Positions 42,835-54,032 of a stretch of DNA of 64,000 nt are shown piece by piece (position 1 is the stretch's first letter; the number at the start of each line of letters is the position of its first letter). Under the pieces are notes generated by a model. That model worked only from the letters and a program-made list of their open reading frames with translations, made no database searches and was not told the origin of the DNA. Position numbers and translations under genes: made by a program. Source of the stretch: Dryomyza anilis (taxonomy: Eukaryota > Arthropoda > Insecta > Diptera > Dryomyzidae); contig OX638133.1 in the NCBI GenBank assembly GCA_951804985.1, positions 56,252,028 to 56,316,027 of the forward strand, written 5' to 3'.

Positions 42835-44040
42835 ATGTTCTTATTCCGTTCATAAAAAAGACAAGTGGATAAAAAATGCTATTGCAAAAGTGTCAAGCAA
42901 ATTATTAATTGAGGTTTTTTAATTAACAATATTTATTATACTATACATTAATCGTTCTTATATAAAGTATACAATAATAAATAATAATATAAATATTTAA
43001 ATCATACTTAAAATACTATGTTCCACTGTGTGCAGTCGACTTCAATTCTACGTATGCAACCCCAGTACGAAATATAAATTGTTCACTATTTCTTAAATTG
43101 ACTTAATTTTTATACATTTAATTAAACCACTCATGATTTACATGTACCTAATAAAAAAAAAACAACTTAAACATTATATTTTTAACGGTACTAGAAGTAA
43201 GTATTTTTAAACTGTACGTTTCAATTGTGAATGTAAACATCTCATTTTTTTTTTAATCAAGCAAAACTACAAACATAAGCTGGCGCACTCCCCCGGAAAA
43301 TAAATAAATTAACATTATATATAAATATTTTGGAATAATTTTATTTCAGATTTTTAAAAAAATTAGTCAAAAATTCTATTTCACAATTACTACTGGGTTA
43401 TTTGCTACAAATGACTGTGAGTTTACACTGAATAAAAATATTTTTACGATAAATAGTATTTATTTAATAAATAGATTTATTTAATCATATAATTCATTAT
43501 AATAATTCATACAACATTATATGAATAATGTTGTATGACATATATATATATATATATATATAAATATATGCTAAATATATAGTTCAAAAATATATATTTT
43601 TAATATGAGTGCAATTTCTTAATATATGGTTTATTAAATTTATAATATTTCCTTTCTAGACAAAACCAACTTTCTCTATTGTACATTCCTCGAAGTACAT
43701 GTATTCTTGTTTTCTCTATAAAATTAACAAACAACAATTAATATTTCCACTCTACTTCAAACATTTTAATTTTTCAGTGCATTTTTTGGGAGTGGCAGCG
43801 TGATCGACTGGGAGTTTTTGCAGTTCACACGAACTTATATTCATTGTGCTTGCTCAAACTCTAACAATCCTCTCAGCCTTTCCGCTTCAGCGCTGTTCCC
43901 CTCACCATGCATCTTGCGGGCTGACGTCGTGCCCGTACGTACGCGGCTGAATTGGGCATCCCTAATTTAAATATTTATATATTCAATTAATATTGTATAC
44001 TTTGTATGTAAACGATTAATATATATTATAAAAAATCTTA
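42835..44040. repeat. Right long inverted arm and (TA)n, hAT-like complex
   Basis: 43020-43130 pairs inverted with 39310-39420 (GTCGACTTCAATTCTACG against GTAGAGTTGAAGTCGAC). 43780-43964 pairs with 39000-39070 and 38209-38330. A (TA)n stretch lies at 43540-43563. The element end TTGGGCATCCCTA (to 43964) is followed by ATTTAAAT. No gene. Confidence 0.65.
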
Positions 44041-44364
44041 TTAATTAAAAACAAATATTAATAACTCACTTGACTCTTTTGCAATAAAATTTTTTGTTAA
44101 CTTGTCCAGTTTTATAAACGGAATAAAAAATATAAGATTGGTTTTAACAAAACTAACATGTTTTTCAAAACATACAGTATTTTTGGATAATTCTGATTTG
44201 TTATTCTTCATGCTAGGAAATTGTTGTCAAGAAAACGTGTGCTTATTAAATTTTTCAAATTTAAAAAAAAAAAAATTCTAATTGTTCAATGCCTTCAAGA
44301 CAATTTTAATATTAAGAAACGATTCCATAATCTATTTGCGAATTCGTTTAACATCTCATTAAGA

Positions 44365-45610
44365 TGGATAAACAGCCTAATGGCCGCTCGCCGGCTCTTA
44401 AGAAGCCTCCAGATAAAAATAAAATGGCGGTTTCGCTGCACTTACAAAAGCCGTAAACAATTTGCCGAATTTGCAAGGCGCTCAATCTTCGAATCATCCG
44501 ATTCCGCTATCAATCCGTGAGGCCATGGATGTTCACACGGCCTGTTTGACTATTTCGCACAACGTGGCAGATTTTCGTCCACCGTTAAATCATAACAAGC
44601 AAGCATTGGATCGCAGCTCTATAGCGCCGGTTGACCGCGCTACCGAGGTGTCCTCTTCACTTGAACATTCACCTAGTGGTTCTAGCACTGCGCTAGTTTA
44701 TCATAATGCTGCCGCTACGCAGCATAATCGTTTTGCAGCTTCTTCACAATGCAATAAAATAAACACGGTTCATTCAACTCAAACGCATGTTGGTCAACAT
44801 CCAGCTTCTCAGCAGTATTTTGAATTTGCTTCAACTAGTCGTACTTCATCGTTGCATGCTGCACAGTCATATGTCTCTCGCTACTCAGAGTCTAAACATG
44901 CCATCGAAGTTGGTCGTGCAGATTTCATTCATCCTGCCATTCGCCCTGCTGGACAAGCAGACGGACAGGCATTCGTCAATAACTCTACGTCATCTTCATT
45001 TGATGATAACGCTATTTCATTGTCGTCCGTGCACTCACAAACTAATTCACACCCATTAGACAACATCCCGTCTATGGATTGTGTTGACGCAGCTGCTGAA
45101 CAACCTCAATCAGACTACGACGTCGATATCGCCGATGGATTCATAGATGTAGCTTGCAAAAGATTCAAAAGATCCAACTGCGGAGTTGTTAGGCACGTTG
45201 ATGTGTCCAACTTCGGTTGTAAGTCAGTAGTTAATAATCAGCATTTAGATAATAGCAATAGATTTTCAATTCTGGGTAATTTAAATGTTGAAAAAAACAT
45301 TAATAATAATAATATAAATGTAAATAAACCAATTAAAAATTTAAAGTCTAACGAATCTAATGGGAAAAAATCGCAATGTCCCCCAATTTTTCTTTTTAGT
45401 GTAAATGTTAAAAACTTAGTGGACCAACTCAATGCGAAGTCCCCTAAAATTTCATTCAAAATCATAAATAAATCTAAATATAATAGTAAGCTTTACTTTG
45501 AGGATTTATCGGCTCATAATGAGATGATGCAAATACTAAAAAGTAAGAATATTGATTCTTATTCCCTTGTTACGCGAAATCTTGACTACATATGTTCCGT
45601 AATTCTTTGA
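44365..45610 (+). pseudogene. Jockey LINE ORF1, zinc knuckles deleted
   Basis: An ATG at 44365 opens MDKQPNGRSPALKKPPDKNK but stops within about 30 codons. The next frame is open from about 44460 to 45610 (382 codons), so one small frameshift lies near 44450. The protein is rich in S, N, Q and H. Conserved words shared with the minus-strand copy are SMDCV, NRFSILGNL, PPIFLFSVNVKNLV and LYFEDLSAHNEMM. The zinc-knuckle region present at 28870-29075 in the other copy is absent: after NLDYICSVIL the sequence passes directly to the ORF2 start, and the ORF1 stop overlaps it. Confidence 0.8.
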
Positions 45611-48600
45611 AATTTCTAACTTTCAATGTAAGATCTCTAAGAGCTCAAATCCATAAAATTGAATTATTAAAAATGTTGTTTGAAAGTAATATATACATTG
45701 CTTTCATTCAGGAAACGCACCTTCATAAGAACAGCAAATTATATCTTGAAAATAACAATGCAATATTAGACAATTCATCGCAAGGTACTGCTATTTTAAT
45801 AAATAACAGATATAAATACTAAGTAGTCTATTCTGGTATTCTCTTCCTAATTGTTTCATCCAAATTTCAATTTCTATATCCGGTAATATCAACAGATTTT
45901 TACTGGGTAGTGTATATATACCATGCAATTTTTGTCCTACTGTTTTACTTTCAGACCTTGAGAAAATTAAGACGCTAGCAGGACAGTTCGACGGTACCTT
46001 CATAGGAGGTGACTTGAATGCAAGAAATCCGATATGGGGTGATACAATGTTAAATTTGAATGGAAAGATCCTTGCAGAATGGCTAGAATCTTCTTTAGAA
46101 TTCTGTAGAATTTGTGATATAAACCCTACTTTTCCAAATGGGTCATCCTTTTTAGACCACTTTTTATTAAGTTCTAACCTAATTGATAATTCTTCTCAAA
46201 ATTATAGTATATCAACCCTTCCATCGTTTTCTGATCATTTTCCCCTATTTTTAAATTTTTGACTTTCTAATTTCGATCTTCTCACAACTCCACCGCGCTT
46301 CTTTACTTCATATGAAAAACAAATTGGGAAAAATATAAAGAAGATCTGAGTACTGCTTTATCTGCATCTTTGCCTCCGGATGATAAAAATTTACTTAACT
46401 CGGAAATTGACAACTGTATAGAAAACTTTACAAAATCGGTGAACTCTTTCACTGATCTACATTAAAAAAAAATGAAATAAAAAATAAAAAATTTATTGTT
46501 CCAGAAGACATAAAAAAACTATATCGTACTAAGTATTCCTGGCAAAAGGAGCTTAAGATTATTTTCCATAGGAACTTTAATAGAAAATCAGCCGAATATC
46601 AGCTTCTTTCAGTTCAAATTCAACTTCTCAAAAAAATTATTAAAGAAAAAATAGAAATACACCAAGCAAACGATTTTAACAAAAGGCTGAGCAACATCAA
46701 CCCTGGGCCTACCGCTTACAGACAAATATACAGCGTAATAGGTAACAAAAAAAATAGTATTTGCGATTAAATTACTGTAGGTGAAACAGTCTACACTGAT
46801 GACATGATAAAAGCTGAACTTTTCAAAAATCATTTAGTGCCTATTTACTCGAAAAACATACCATCTAACGCTGATGTCCCTCTTATAAATTCGACAATCT
46901 CTTTTTTATCTTCTTGCCCGCCCACTATTTTTAATTTCTCTTCGGACTTTCGCTCCTCACAAAATTCTGACTCTAGACACTTCACAACAACAAATAATTT
47001 GCAGATTTTTATTAAATCGCTTAACGCCAAGAAATCGTCGGCTCCAGACCAAATCTCAAATTATTTATTTAAGAAATTTCCAACGCAAGCAATTACTTTT
47101 TTATCCGTTATTTTCAATAACTGCATTAATAATGGGTACTTCCCAGACAGTTGGAAAGTTGCAAACATTTTTCCATTGAAAAAAAAACCAAATTCTGACT
47201 CGCTAAATAATTTCAGACCTATTTCCATGCTTTCAAATTTGGGCAAACTACTTGAACGTATTCTGAAACAGAAATTGGATAATTTAACTGATATAGACTA
47301 TATTCCTTGCCAACAATTTGGTTTCAAGAATGGTCATTTAACCGTTCATGCCCTGCTCAAGTTTCACAATGATGTCGTATCCAATCTACGTAATGAATTT
47401 TGCACTGTTGCTGTATCTCTTGACATCGAAAAGGCTTTCGATCGTACATATCATGACGGCTTGCTCTATAAATTTATAAAATAGGATTTGACCACTTTTT
47501 AGTAAAAATATTTAATAGCTTTTTTTGTAGTAGGTAATTTTTTGTACAAATCAATGATTCAATTTCTGTGTTTGGTCCAGTTGAGAGCGGAGTACCTCAG
47601 GGTTCCATACTTGCTCCACATTTCTACAACATTTTCATTCATGACTTTCCGCATGTGTTTGAAGGCTCTAAAAGCATTTTATATGCAGACGATTCTCTCG
47701 TGTATGCTCATTCCAGTTCACCTTTTTCAGCTTTGAGTTTAGTCAATCAACATTTATACGTTATTAATAATTATTACAAGCGTTGGGGCATACAGATTAA
47801 TATTGCTAAATCAGAAGCTATCTGTTTTAGAAACGCGTCGGGAAAGTGCCATCGCATAGTTCCTGAAAGCAAACAACTATCAATTTTCCTTGATGGAACA
47901 GAAATTCCGTTTAAAAAAAATATCAAATATCTAGGAATAACTTGTAATTCATTGTTTAAATTCAACGTTCATGCACGTTTAGTGAAAACAAAAGCTAATA
48001 AAATAAAAGGATCTCTTTCTGAATTATTCTTTTAAATTATTCTTTAATAAATATTTACGTCAAACAACTAAATTATTGATTTATAAAGTAAGCATACGTC
48101 CTGCTATTTTATATGCTTTCCCCATTTGGTTTTCTATTTCTCCAACGGTTAAAGAGCTCGAAATTTTGGAAAGAGGTGTCTTAACCCAGTCGGCACCTAC
48201 ACACATTTTTTATGATTATCGTAAATTACGATCGTTTGGCGATTCAAAATAATCATAAATTTCGATCATTTTGCTCGTAAAAAACGATGATAAATGTCAA
48301 TGAAAAAAAAATCATACTCGTAAGTAACGATGGCTCGTATTTTTCGAGTGTTTATATCGTAAAAAAGATCGTCAAAATTATTATTGTTTTTCTATTCAAA
48401 CGTTTATTTAAAAACATGCAAGAAAAGCTCAATATTTTTAACAAGAGTAAATGAATTGTTTTGGTGAAAATTTTAAATCATTTGCTGTAATTAAAAGTAA
48501 GTAAATGCATTTGAGAACTTAATATAAAAATTAAATGCATTTACTTAATTTTTTGTATCGTTAAAAAAGTAGGAAAAAGCTCGTAATAGAGTTAAAAATG

Positions 48601-49203
48601 ATTAAAATTAAATCGTAAAAAATATTAAAAACGAGTACGTTTACGAACAAAAAAGATCGTTTATAACGAGTATATATTCGTATTTTACGATGATAAACGA
48701 TCGAAAATTTATCATATATGAGTTTTTTAGTTCGTTTATGATACCTTGTTACGATGGACAAATTAAGAACGAAACTGTATGCGTTTTCGAATCATTTACG
48801 ATTCTCGTATACGATAATTTTATTCATTATTTACAAATATTTGCTATCATTTACGATATCGTTTATGATAGTTTGGCCGGCTGGGAAGGTACTGTGTTGA
48901 TGGAAATTTCGAGTCGTACACAAAAAGGTATTCGAATCGTTTCATTTATAATAAAGCCAATATAGTTCCTCTTTGTAAATATGCGTTGTCGTTGCAAAAA
49001 AGATTTTCAGAAAAATTAATTTTCATGAAAATTTTCTCATTAGAGGAATTGTAGATAATCAATATACTTTTAACTGGTCAAACTGTTACTACATGTTTCC
49101 AATAAGTATTCTTAATGAAACTATAAACACGGACTTGGATCCTACTTCTTCACTTCTACCCGAGTTTTACAATTCTGTAACACCAGGGACACACAGAGGT
49201 TAA
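45592..49203 (+). pseudogene. Jockey LINE ORF2: endonuclease and reverse transcriptase, interrupted
   Basis: Blocks in order: LKFLTFNVRSLRAQIHKIEL, IAFIQETHLHK, SSQGTAILI (stop at 45822), FIGGDLNARNPIWGD, LPSFSDHFPLFLNF, NAKKSSAPDQISNYLF, NFRPISMLSNLGKLLER, VSLDIEKAFDRTYHDG (stop at 47484), SGVPQGSILAPHFYN, LYADDSLVYAH (YADD at 47682-47693) and IKYLGITCNSLFKF. The thumb region (ELEILERGVL) is cut at 48184 by a 701-bp TIR element. The tail LLPEFYNSVTPGTHRG stops at 49203, matching the other copy. Several stops and frameshifts; inactive. Confidence 0.87.
48185..48885. mobile_element. TIR element, CCCAGTCGGC family, 701 bp, inside Jockey ORF2
   Basis: It starts CCCAGTCGGC and ends GCCGGCTGGG. 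The host reading frame (other copy: ERKVLRLCIDRNYES) shows the empty site as TCTTAAGGTACTG, giving a 2-bp AA duplication (48183-48184, 48886-48887). The interior is crowded with ATCGTAAA, TCGTTTA and ACGAT words on both strands and a partly palindromic centre. No frame. Confidence 0.82.
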
Positions 49204-49274
49204 ATTTTTTTTTCTTCTATTACTCTTCGTAATATTGGTGAAAAAGTTTGAAACACCATATGTAAATATGTATT

Positions 49275-49309
49275 ATAGTTCCTTTCGTTAAAATAACGAA
49301 AGGAACTAT
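49275..49309. repeat. Perfect 16-bp hairpin 3' of the Jockey LINE
   Basis: ATAGTTCCTTTCGTTA, three A, then TAACGAAAGGAACTAT. It lies about 70 bp past the ORF2 stop, so it could be a structure of the element's 3' untranslated region; no counterpart was seen 3' of the minus-strand copy. Confidence 0.8.
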
Positions 49310-49575
49310 TTTTGTTTTAATTTAAGTACTATTGAGATACCACATCTATCGCAATCTATAATGTGTCGGTCACAGTAACATTTGTAAGAAAACGATAAAC
49401 ATTTCATTCATATCATATAAACAGAGTATGTAGCGTTCCTCTTTTACGTCATTAGAATAATACATATAGTTCTAAGTTTTCGTTTATAAAATTAAATATA
49501 TATTATATATGTGTATTAGTTTAAGCATTGTAATCACTTTTGTAGACTCAATAAAAATACTTATACTTGGATAAT

Positions 49576-50121
49576 TCTATGTAAATTTCTTTACAAAACA
49601 ACGAATTATATTTATGTCAGGTTTTGTTTTCCTTTGTTACACCGTACTCTCTTCGAACTCTCTTCTTTCAGTGTTGCATCATTTCTTAAGTAAAATAGGG
49701 CAGAAATGTGAAATAAATAATTATTTTAGAATTTAGTTAAGTTTGAGATTTTAATCACTTTAGACACACATTTTATATCCCAAAACCTTTTACAGAATAA
49801 TAACAAAAAATATTTATTTTTTTGCAAGAGTAAATTATATAAATGTTATGAGAAAAAAATTATAATTATTTAAAATGATAAAATTTGTATATTTTAGTAA
49901 TTCAAAATAATAAGCAATATAAATGGGTCCGTTAAAACCAATCTCAAATAATTAAACTCTTAAATAGACATTGAAATTTCCCGGAATTTCTAAAAATGCA
50001 ACACTAAATGCCCGTTCATTTCTGCGTTGCAATCCTCGCTCACTTCTGCTCGTAGATACCCCTCGCCTAGCACTCGATTGCCCGTGCAGTCAGCCGCGGG
50101 CAGGCGTGTTGGGCATCCTTA
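49576..50121 (-). repeat. Right long inverted arm and outer end of the hAT-like complex
   Basis: Partner of 41331-41823, here with the full terminal TAAGGATGCCCAAC (read inward from 50121). ATTTAAAT follows at 50122-50129 and then repeat R resumes. Confidence 0.75.
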
Positions 50122-50387
50122 ATTTAAATCATAATTAACTCCATAGAGAATATTTGAAAAATATCAACAACATAAACATCTGAAGAGTAGCGTCTTCTTA
50201 CAAAATGTTTTATAAAAATAATTTAAAGTCGAACATTTTTAAACAAAATTTAGAAATTATTTTGGGTTATTGAAAACAAGTCGTTTTTAAGTGAATGGAT
50301 TTATCATTTGCTTGATTTACGACATTCAAAACGAATCCAATTTATGTGAAAGCATTTTTGAATATTTTTTATAAATTTTTAATAATT
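50122..50387 (+). repeat. Repeat R copy 4, right part
   Basis: Continues 38208 in R order: ATTTAAATCATAA, AACTCCATAGAGAATATTTG, TTTTGGGTTATTG, ACGAATCCAATTTATGTG. It is cut at 50387 by the LTR retrotransposon. Confidence 0.75.
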
Positions 50388-51186
50388 TGTTACCTACCCC
50401 CAGGTTATCGTACCGGTCATGGCTTGCACCGGCTAGCGTGCGGTCTCAGGGAGATTCTGAACCTGCCATGACAGGTCGAGGGGCGAACAATAATCCGGCC
50501 TTTCAACTCTCGCTGAAAAACCAGACTAACAACTATACATAGACACATAAATCATTTTATGTATATATATATAGTTAAAATATATATTCACATATAACAA
50601 AAAAAAATAAAAAATTGCACTAACCCATCGCCATTATTACCCGTCATTCACCATCGTCATAACGCCCCTATTACGCCTTAGTTTAGCATAATCATGACGA
50701 ATCTTACACACATAAAAATTTTCATCGGTGGTAACACCGTAACCATGGGATTAACTCACGGTGAACCCAATCTCAACGATTGTTGTATCCCTGTGAATGA
50801 TCAAAAATCGATTTTTTTTTAACCCGGTTCGAGTACCCGTTGCCTTATGTGCAACACTAAATGTCAAAATCACGTCCACTGCCGGTGGTGAAAAAATTAA
50901 CGCTTCCGACGGAATGTAAAAGTCGGAAATTAAATAGAACAAACGCGGAAAATAAATGAACAAATACAGTGAATAAAACAAACAAGAATGAAAAAAAAAC
51001 ACGAAATCTACCCGGAACATAAAAAAAACGCGATGCGAGTGTAACAAAAAAACTCAAATACAGTGAACCAAACAAAAACAAAACAATTTAATCGTGAACG
51101 CGATTTAGTAGTTAACTTAATAAATAACAAAAACAGGAAAAAAAATTTAATGAAAAGTGGAAGTGACAAAAAAAACTATATGCAAA
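50388..51186 (-). repeat. LTR of a Ty3/Gypsy-type element, left copy (3' LTR); inner edge uncertain
   Basis: It begins TGTTACCTACCCCCAGG and matches the right LTR (60395 onward) piece by piece: 50388-50713 with 60395-60719, 50714-51120 with 62459-62892, and 51128-51184 with 63957-64000, where the window ends. Read on the coding (minus) strand it ends ...GGTAACA, with the canonical CA. Because the right copy runs off the window, the true inner edge may lie further right than 51186. A few differences per 100 bp separate the two LTRs. Confidence 0.85.
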
Positions 51187-54032
51187 AGACTAATAAATCA
51201 GCCACTACGCTGTGGCACAAAATACGCGCATAGTGCAAAAAAAACTATGAAATAGTGATTGTGATATATATTGAAAAATAAACTTTGTGTTTCTATAATT
51301 GTGTGTTCATATATGTGTGCATACTAACATTTAGATATATGTACTTTGGTACTATATAACGTACAATAATTTGGCTAATATATATGTTTATTTTTTTATC
51401 TCTCGTTTTACATATTTTTTTTTGTTCAGATGGCGGTTTACATATTATCGGCAAAAACAAAACAAACGAAAACTAAGAAGACGAAAAACAACTGCAATGA
51501 TCGCAGCTTCGGGAAATAAAGGGAAAGTTTGAGTTTTAAAAATTATTTGATTTGTTTCATATAATTTCTGAAACTCTTTGTTATTTTTTTTTTTTTTATA
51601 ATTCATATATTCAAATATTTTTATTTCAGGTATAGTGTTTTGACCAGGTCCTATGTAAGCTGGTATTTTCGTACCTTTAGACGGGAATCCTACCTCTACA
51701 GAGCTCTATGGAGGGGAAAAGCAGTGACGGAAAATGTTCCTTTTTTTATTATGTAAAGACAAAGATAGGACATGGAAAGGTAAGTATACTTCAGAGTTAT
51801 TTAATGTATTATTTTAAAAGCTTCTTAATTTTTTTACGAAATATATATATTCTATTCTACTTTACTAAATTTTTTATTTTTTATTACCCTTCTTATATTT
51901 TTCTATTTTATTCTAATTCTCTTATATTTTTAATTATATCAACTTTATTTTTATTTTAAATTTGTTACTTTTCTTTTCAAATTTTCTTTTTTTTTTTTGT
52001 TTTACTTTTAAATTATTCTTATTTTTTTAGATTTTAACCAAATTTTAAATTCCTTTTCAGGTTTCTTTTTGGGTAAGTATCAGTGTATTTTTATTTATGA
52101 ATTTATTAACAACATTTTATTTCTTTACAGACTTATTTTTTTTTTCTTTGCAGATTCTTACAAAATTTTAATTCCTTTTCTTTTCAGGTTTTGTGTTTAA
52201 ATTTCTTTTTTTTTCAGGTTTCGTGTTTAAATTTCTTTTATTTTCAGGTTTTGGTTTTTTTTTGGTTTTCTTTTCAAACTTTTCAATTTTATACAAATTT
52301 CTTTTTCGTTTCAGTTATTTTTTTTTTATTGGGAAAGTATTCATATCTTTTTGTTTATGAACTTAACAACATTTTATTAAATTTTTATTTTTTTAGGGTT
52401 TTACTAGACTTTTTATGGCAGACAGTATCAGGAAATTTTCTGGCATCCGATCGAAATTTGGAGCGCAGTCCTTCCTGATGGAGGTTTTTGAATTTTTAGC
52501 ACCGCATGAATGCGGGCAGATGTCGCTATATATATTTATGCAAAAATTGACACTTAGCTGTGGTGTTTCTGCTGTTGGTGCCAGCGACTCCCGTGACGAC
52601 TGCGTGACTTCCGAAGGTAATTCACCTAGTTTAATTTTATTATATTATTCACAATTTCTCACTCAATTACTTTTATAAATTCACTTTTAACAAATTCACT
52701 TTTTGTATCCTACTTTATTTTACATTACCTCAATTTTCCTTTTCCACAATGTAACTGCCTCCTAGTCCTATTTCCTTCCTCAGACAACCATCCTGAATCC
52801 TTTTGAAAAATTCCTTATACTTGTTTAATTTTAATAAATTTTATTTCAAACTGATTTATTTGTCTCTCTAAAGAGAACTGGTCGCTGTAAAAATGTCCGC
52901 AAAGTGATTTACTGAAATTAGGTGCTGCATGAGCAATAAAAAAAACGGGCAAGGAAACACTAACAAAATCGACATGGTGAGTATCTCTAATAGCTTTTTT
53001 GTATTTTGCATCTCGCTTGTCCCTCTTTAATTGGCTGAGCTATTTGCATGCCACTCTCGCAACCAAGATTTTGCATAGTTCCTTTTGCACATTTCTTTGC
53101 ACATAAAGATGGCTTTCGTTTTGGGGATTTAAATTTTAGCGCAATAAATTTTAATTTTTCTTTTCAGGTTTGGTGTTTTTGGATCAGGGTTTGCAGGTAA
53201 GTATTTTATATTTTTTATTTTTTACTACTATTTTTCTTTTTCTTTTCAGGTGCAGTTTTTGGATTTCGGGTAAGTATAAGGTATCATTTTATGACATTAT
53301 TTATTATATTATTTATATTACTATTTCTTTTTCATTTCTTTTCAGGTCACACGCTACAAAACTCTAGCTTTTCGAGTTTTGCGACTAAAAGCTAGTGGGC
53401 ATGTGACTCAGATTCACGTACGTATGAGTAACATTTATTTTATAGGGTATTTGTACTTTTATAATTTTATGTTTTCTTAATTTCAGCGGCGCCCAACGTA
53501 GGCAAACGCCCACACCCTGAAAAGTCTCTAGCCGGGCATTGAGTTTATTTCTTTCGAAAAATGTTTCACTATTTACTGGTATTATTATTTATTCTATTAG
53601 AAAACAAATGTTATTTATTTTATTTTGTTTATTATTTTGTATTTTATGCGTTATTTGTATTTTATTATATTTAGTATATTTTTATATCGTTTACTATTTT
53701 ATTTTATCATGTTTTAGTAACTACATATATATTTATTTTTGTATTTTTAAATATTATGTTATTCTTTATATTGTTATCCTTATACTTTTTTTTTAATTTT
53801 TTTTTTTTGCATCATTTTTTTTTATTTTTTTATTATTATTATGTTTTTTTTTTCTTTCAGGTAATGGATTCTTTGACGTACTGCGTTGCGCAGTGATGGA
53901 TATCAACGGATTTCACATTGTTTTTTTTTTACGGGAAGTACTCTTAAATATATTATTTGCAGAACTCGTACTTTGTTTGACCTTTTGTTTTCCCTTTTTT
54001 TTATTGTTTCAGGTCTTTTGCGTGGAAAATTC
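51187..54032 (+). other. Pyrimidine-rich stretch with repeated splice-site-like cassettes
   Basis: This lies between pol and the left LTR. The plus strand carries many TTTTCTTTTCAG acceptor-like sites (near 51628, 52060, 52143, 52164, 52188, 52218, 52249, 53167, 53249, 53346, 53860). Four GTAAGTAT donors lie at 51780, 52073, 53197 and 53270. Several acceptors are joined at once to GT. Candidate exons: 51629-51779 (contains an ATG at 51708 with 24 open codons up to the donor), 52061-52072, 52396-52615 (ATG at 52415, about 67 open codons, donor GTAATT), 53168-53196, 53250-53269. Some cassettes look like degenerate tandem copies. It may simply be element non-coding DNA. Confidence 0.45.
52396..52615 (+). 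other. Possible plus-strand exon, unknown product
   Basis: It follows a T-rich acceptor (TTTTTTTAG) and ends at AAG before GTAATTCACC. An ATG at 52415 opens MADSIRKFSGIRSKFGAQSF, then LMEVFEFLAPHECGQMSLYI, then GVSAVGASDSRDDCVTSEG. Base composition is less AT-rich than the surroundings. No known family is recognised. It is antisense to the retrotransposon, so it could be a real captured exon, a spliced accessory frame or chance. Confidence 0.3.

Larger units (their letters stand above)
44041..49250 (+). mobile_element. Jockey-type LINE, plus strand, with internal deletion and insertion
   Basis: Same family as 25520-30300 but distinct in its ORF1 N-terminus. Order: ORF1 (44365-45610), ORF2 (45592-49203), short 3' region. 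It lies inside the hAT-like complex, between the inner end at 43964 and the long arm at 49576. It has lost the ORF1 zinc knuckles by deletion and carries a TIR element (48185-48885) in ORF2. Confidence 0.87.
38209..50121. mobile_element. hAT-like element complex inserted in repeat R
   Basis: Four related ends share TAGGGATGCCCAA: 38209 and 39446 face right; 43964 and 50121 (TAAGGATGCCC) face left. Each is flanked by ATTTAAAT (ATTCAAAT at 38201). Repeat R continues only across the outermost pair. Subterminal DNA is GC-rich and related among ends (GTGCTAGACGAGGGG against GTGCTAGGCGAGGGG). Long inverted arms pair 38330/39000-39420 with 43020-43870, and 41331-41823 with 49576-50110, so the pairs interlace instead of nesting. 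An 8-bp duplication, a TAGGG end and a hATC remnant (39526) point to the hAT superfamily. Confidence 0.7.

Noticed and set aside
50751..51081. Frames of 74-98 codons in the LTRs (also 62619-62831)
   Set aside because: F/L/S-rich, without motifs, not conserved between the two LTRs in length; LTR non-coding sequence.
53539..53796. 85-codon plus-strand frame near the pyrimidine-rich stretch
   Set aside because: Almost only I, F, L, Y, C and V from a T-rich region; no start context or domain, so chance.
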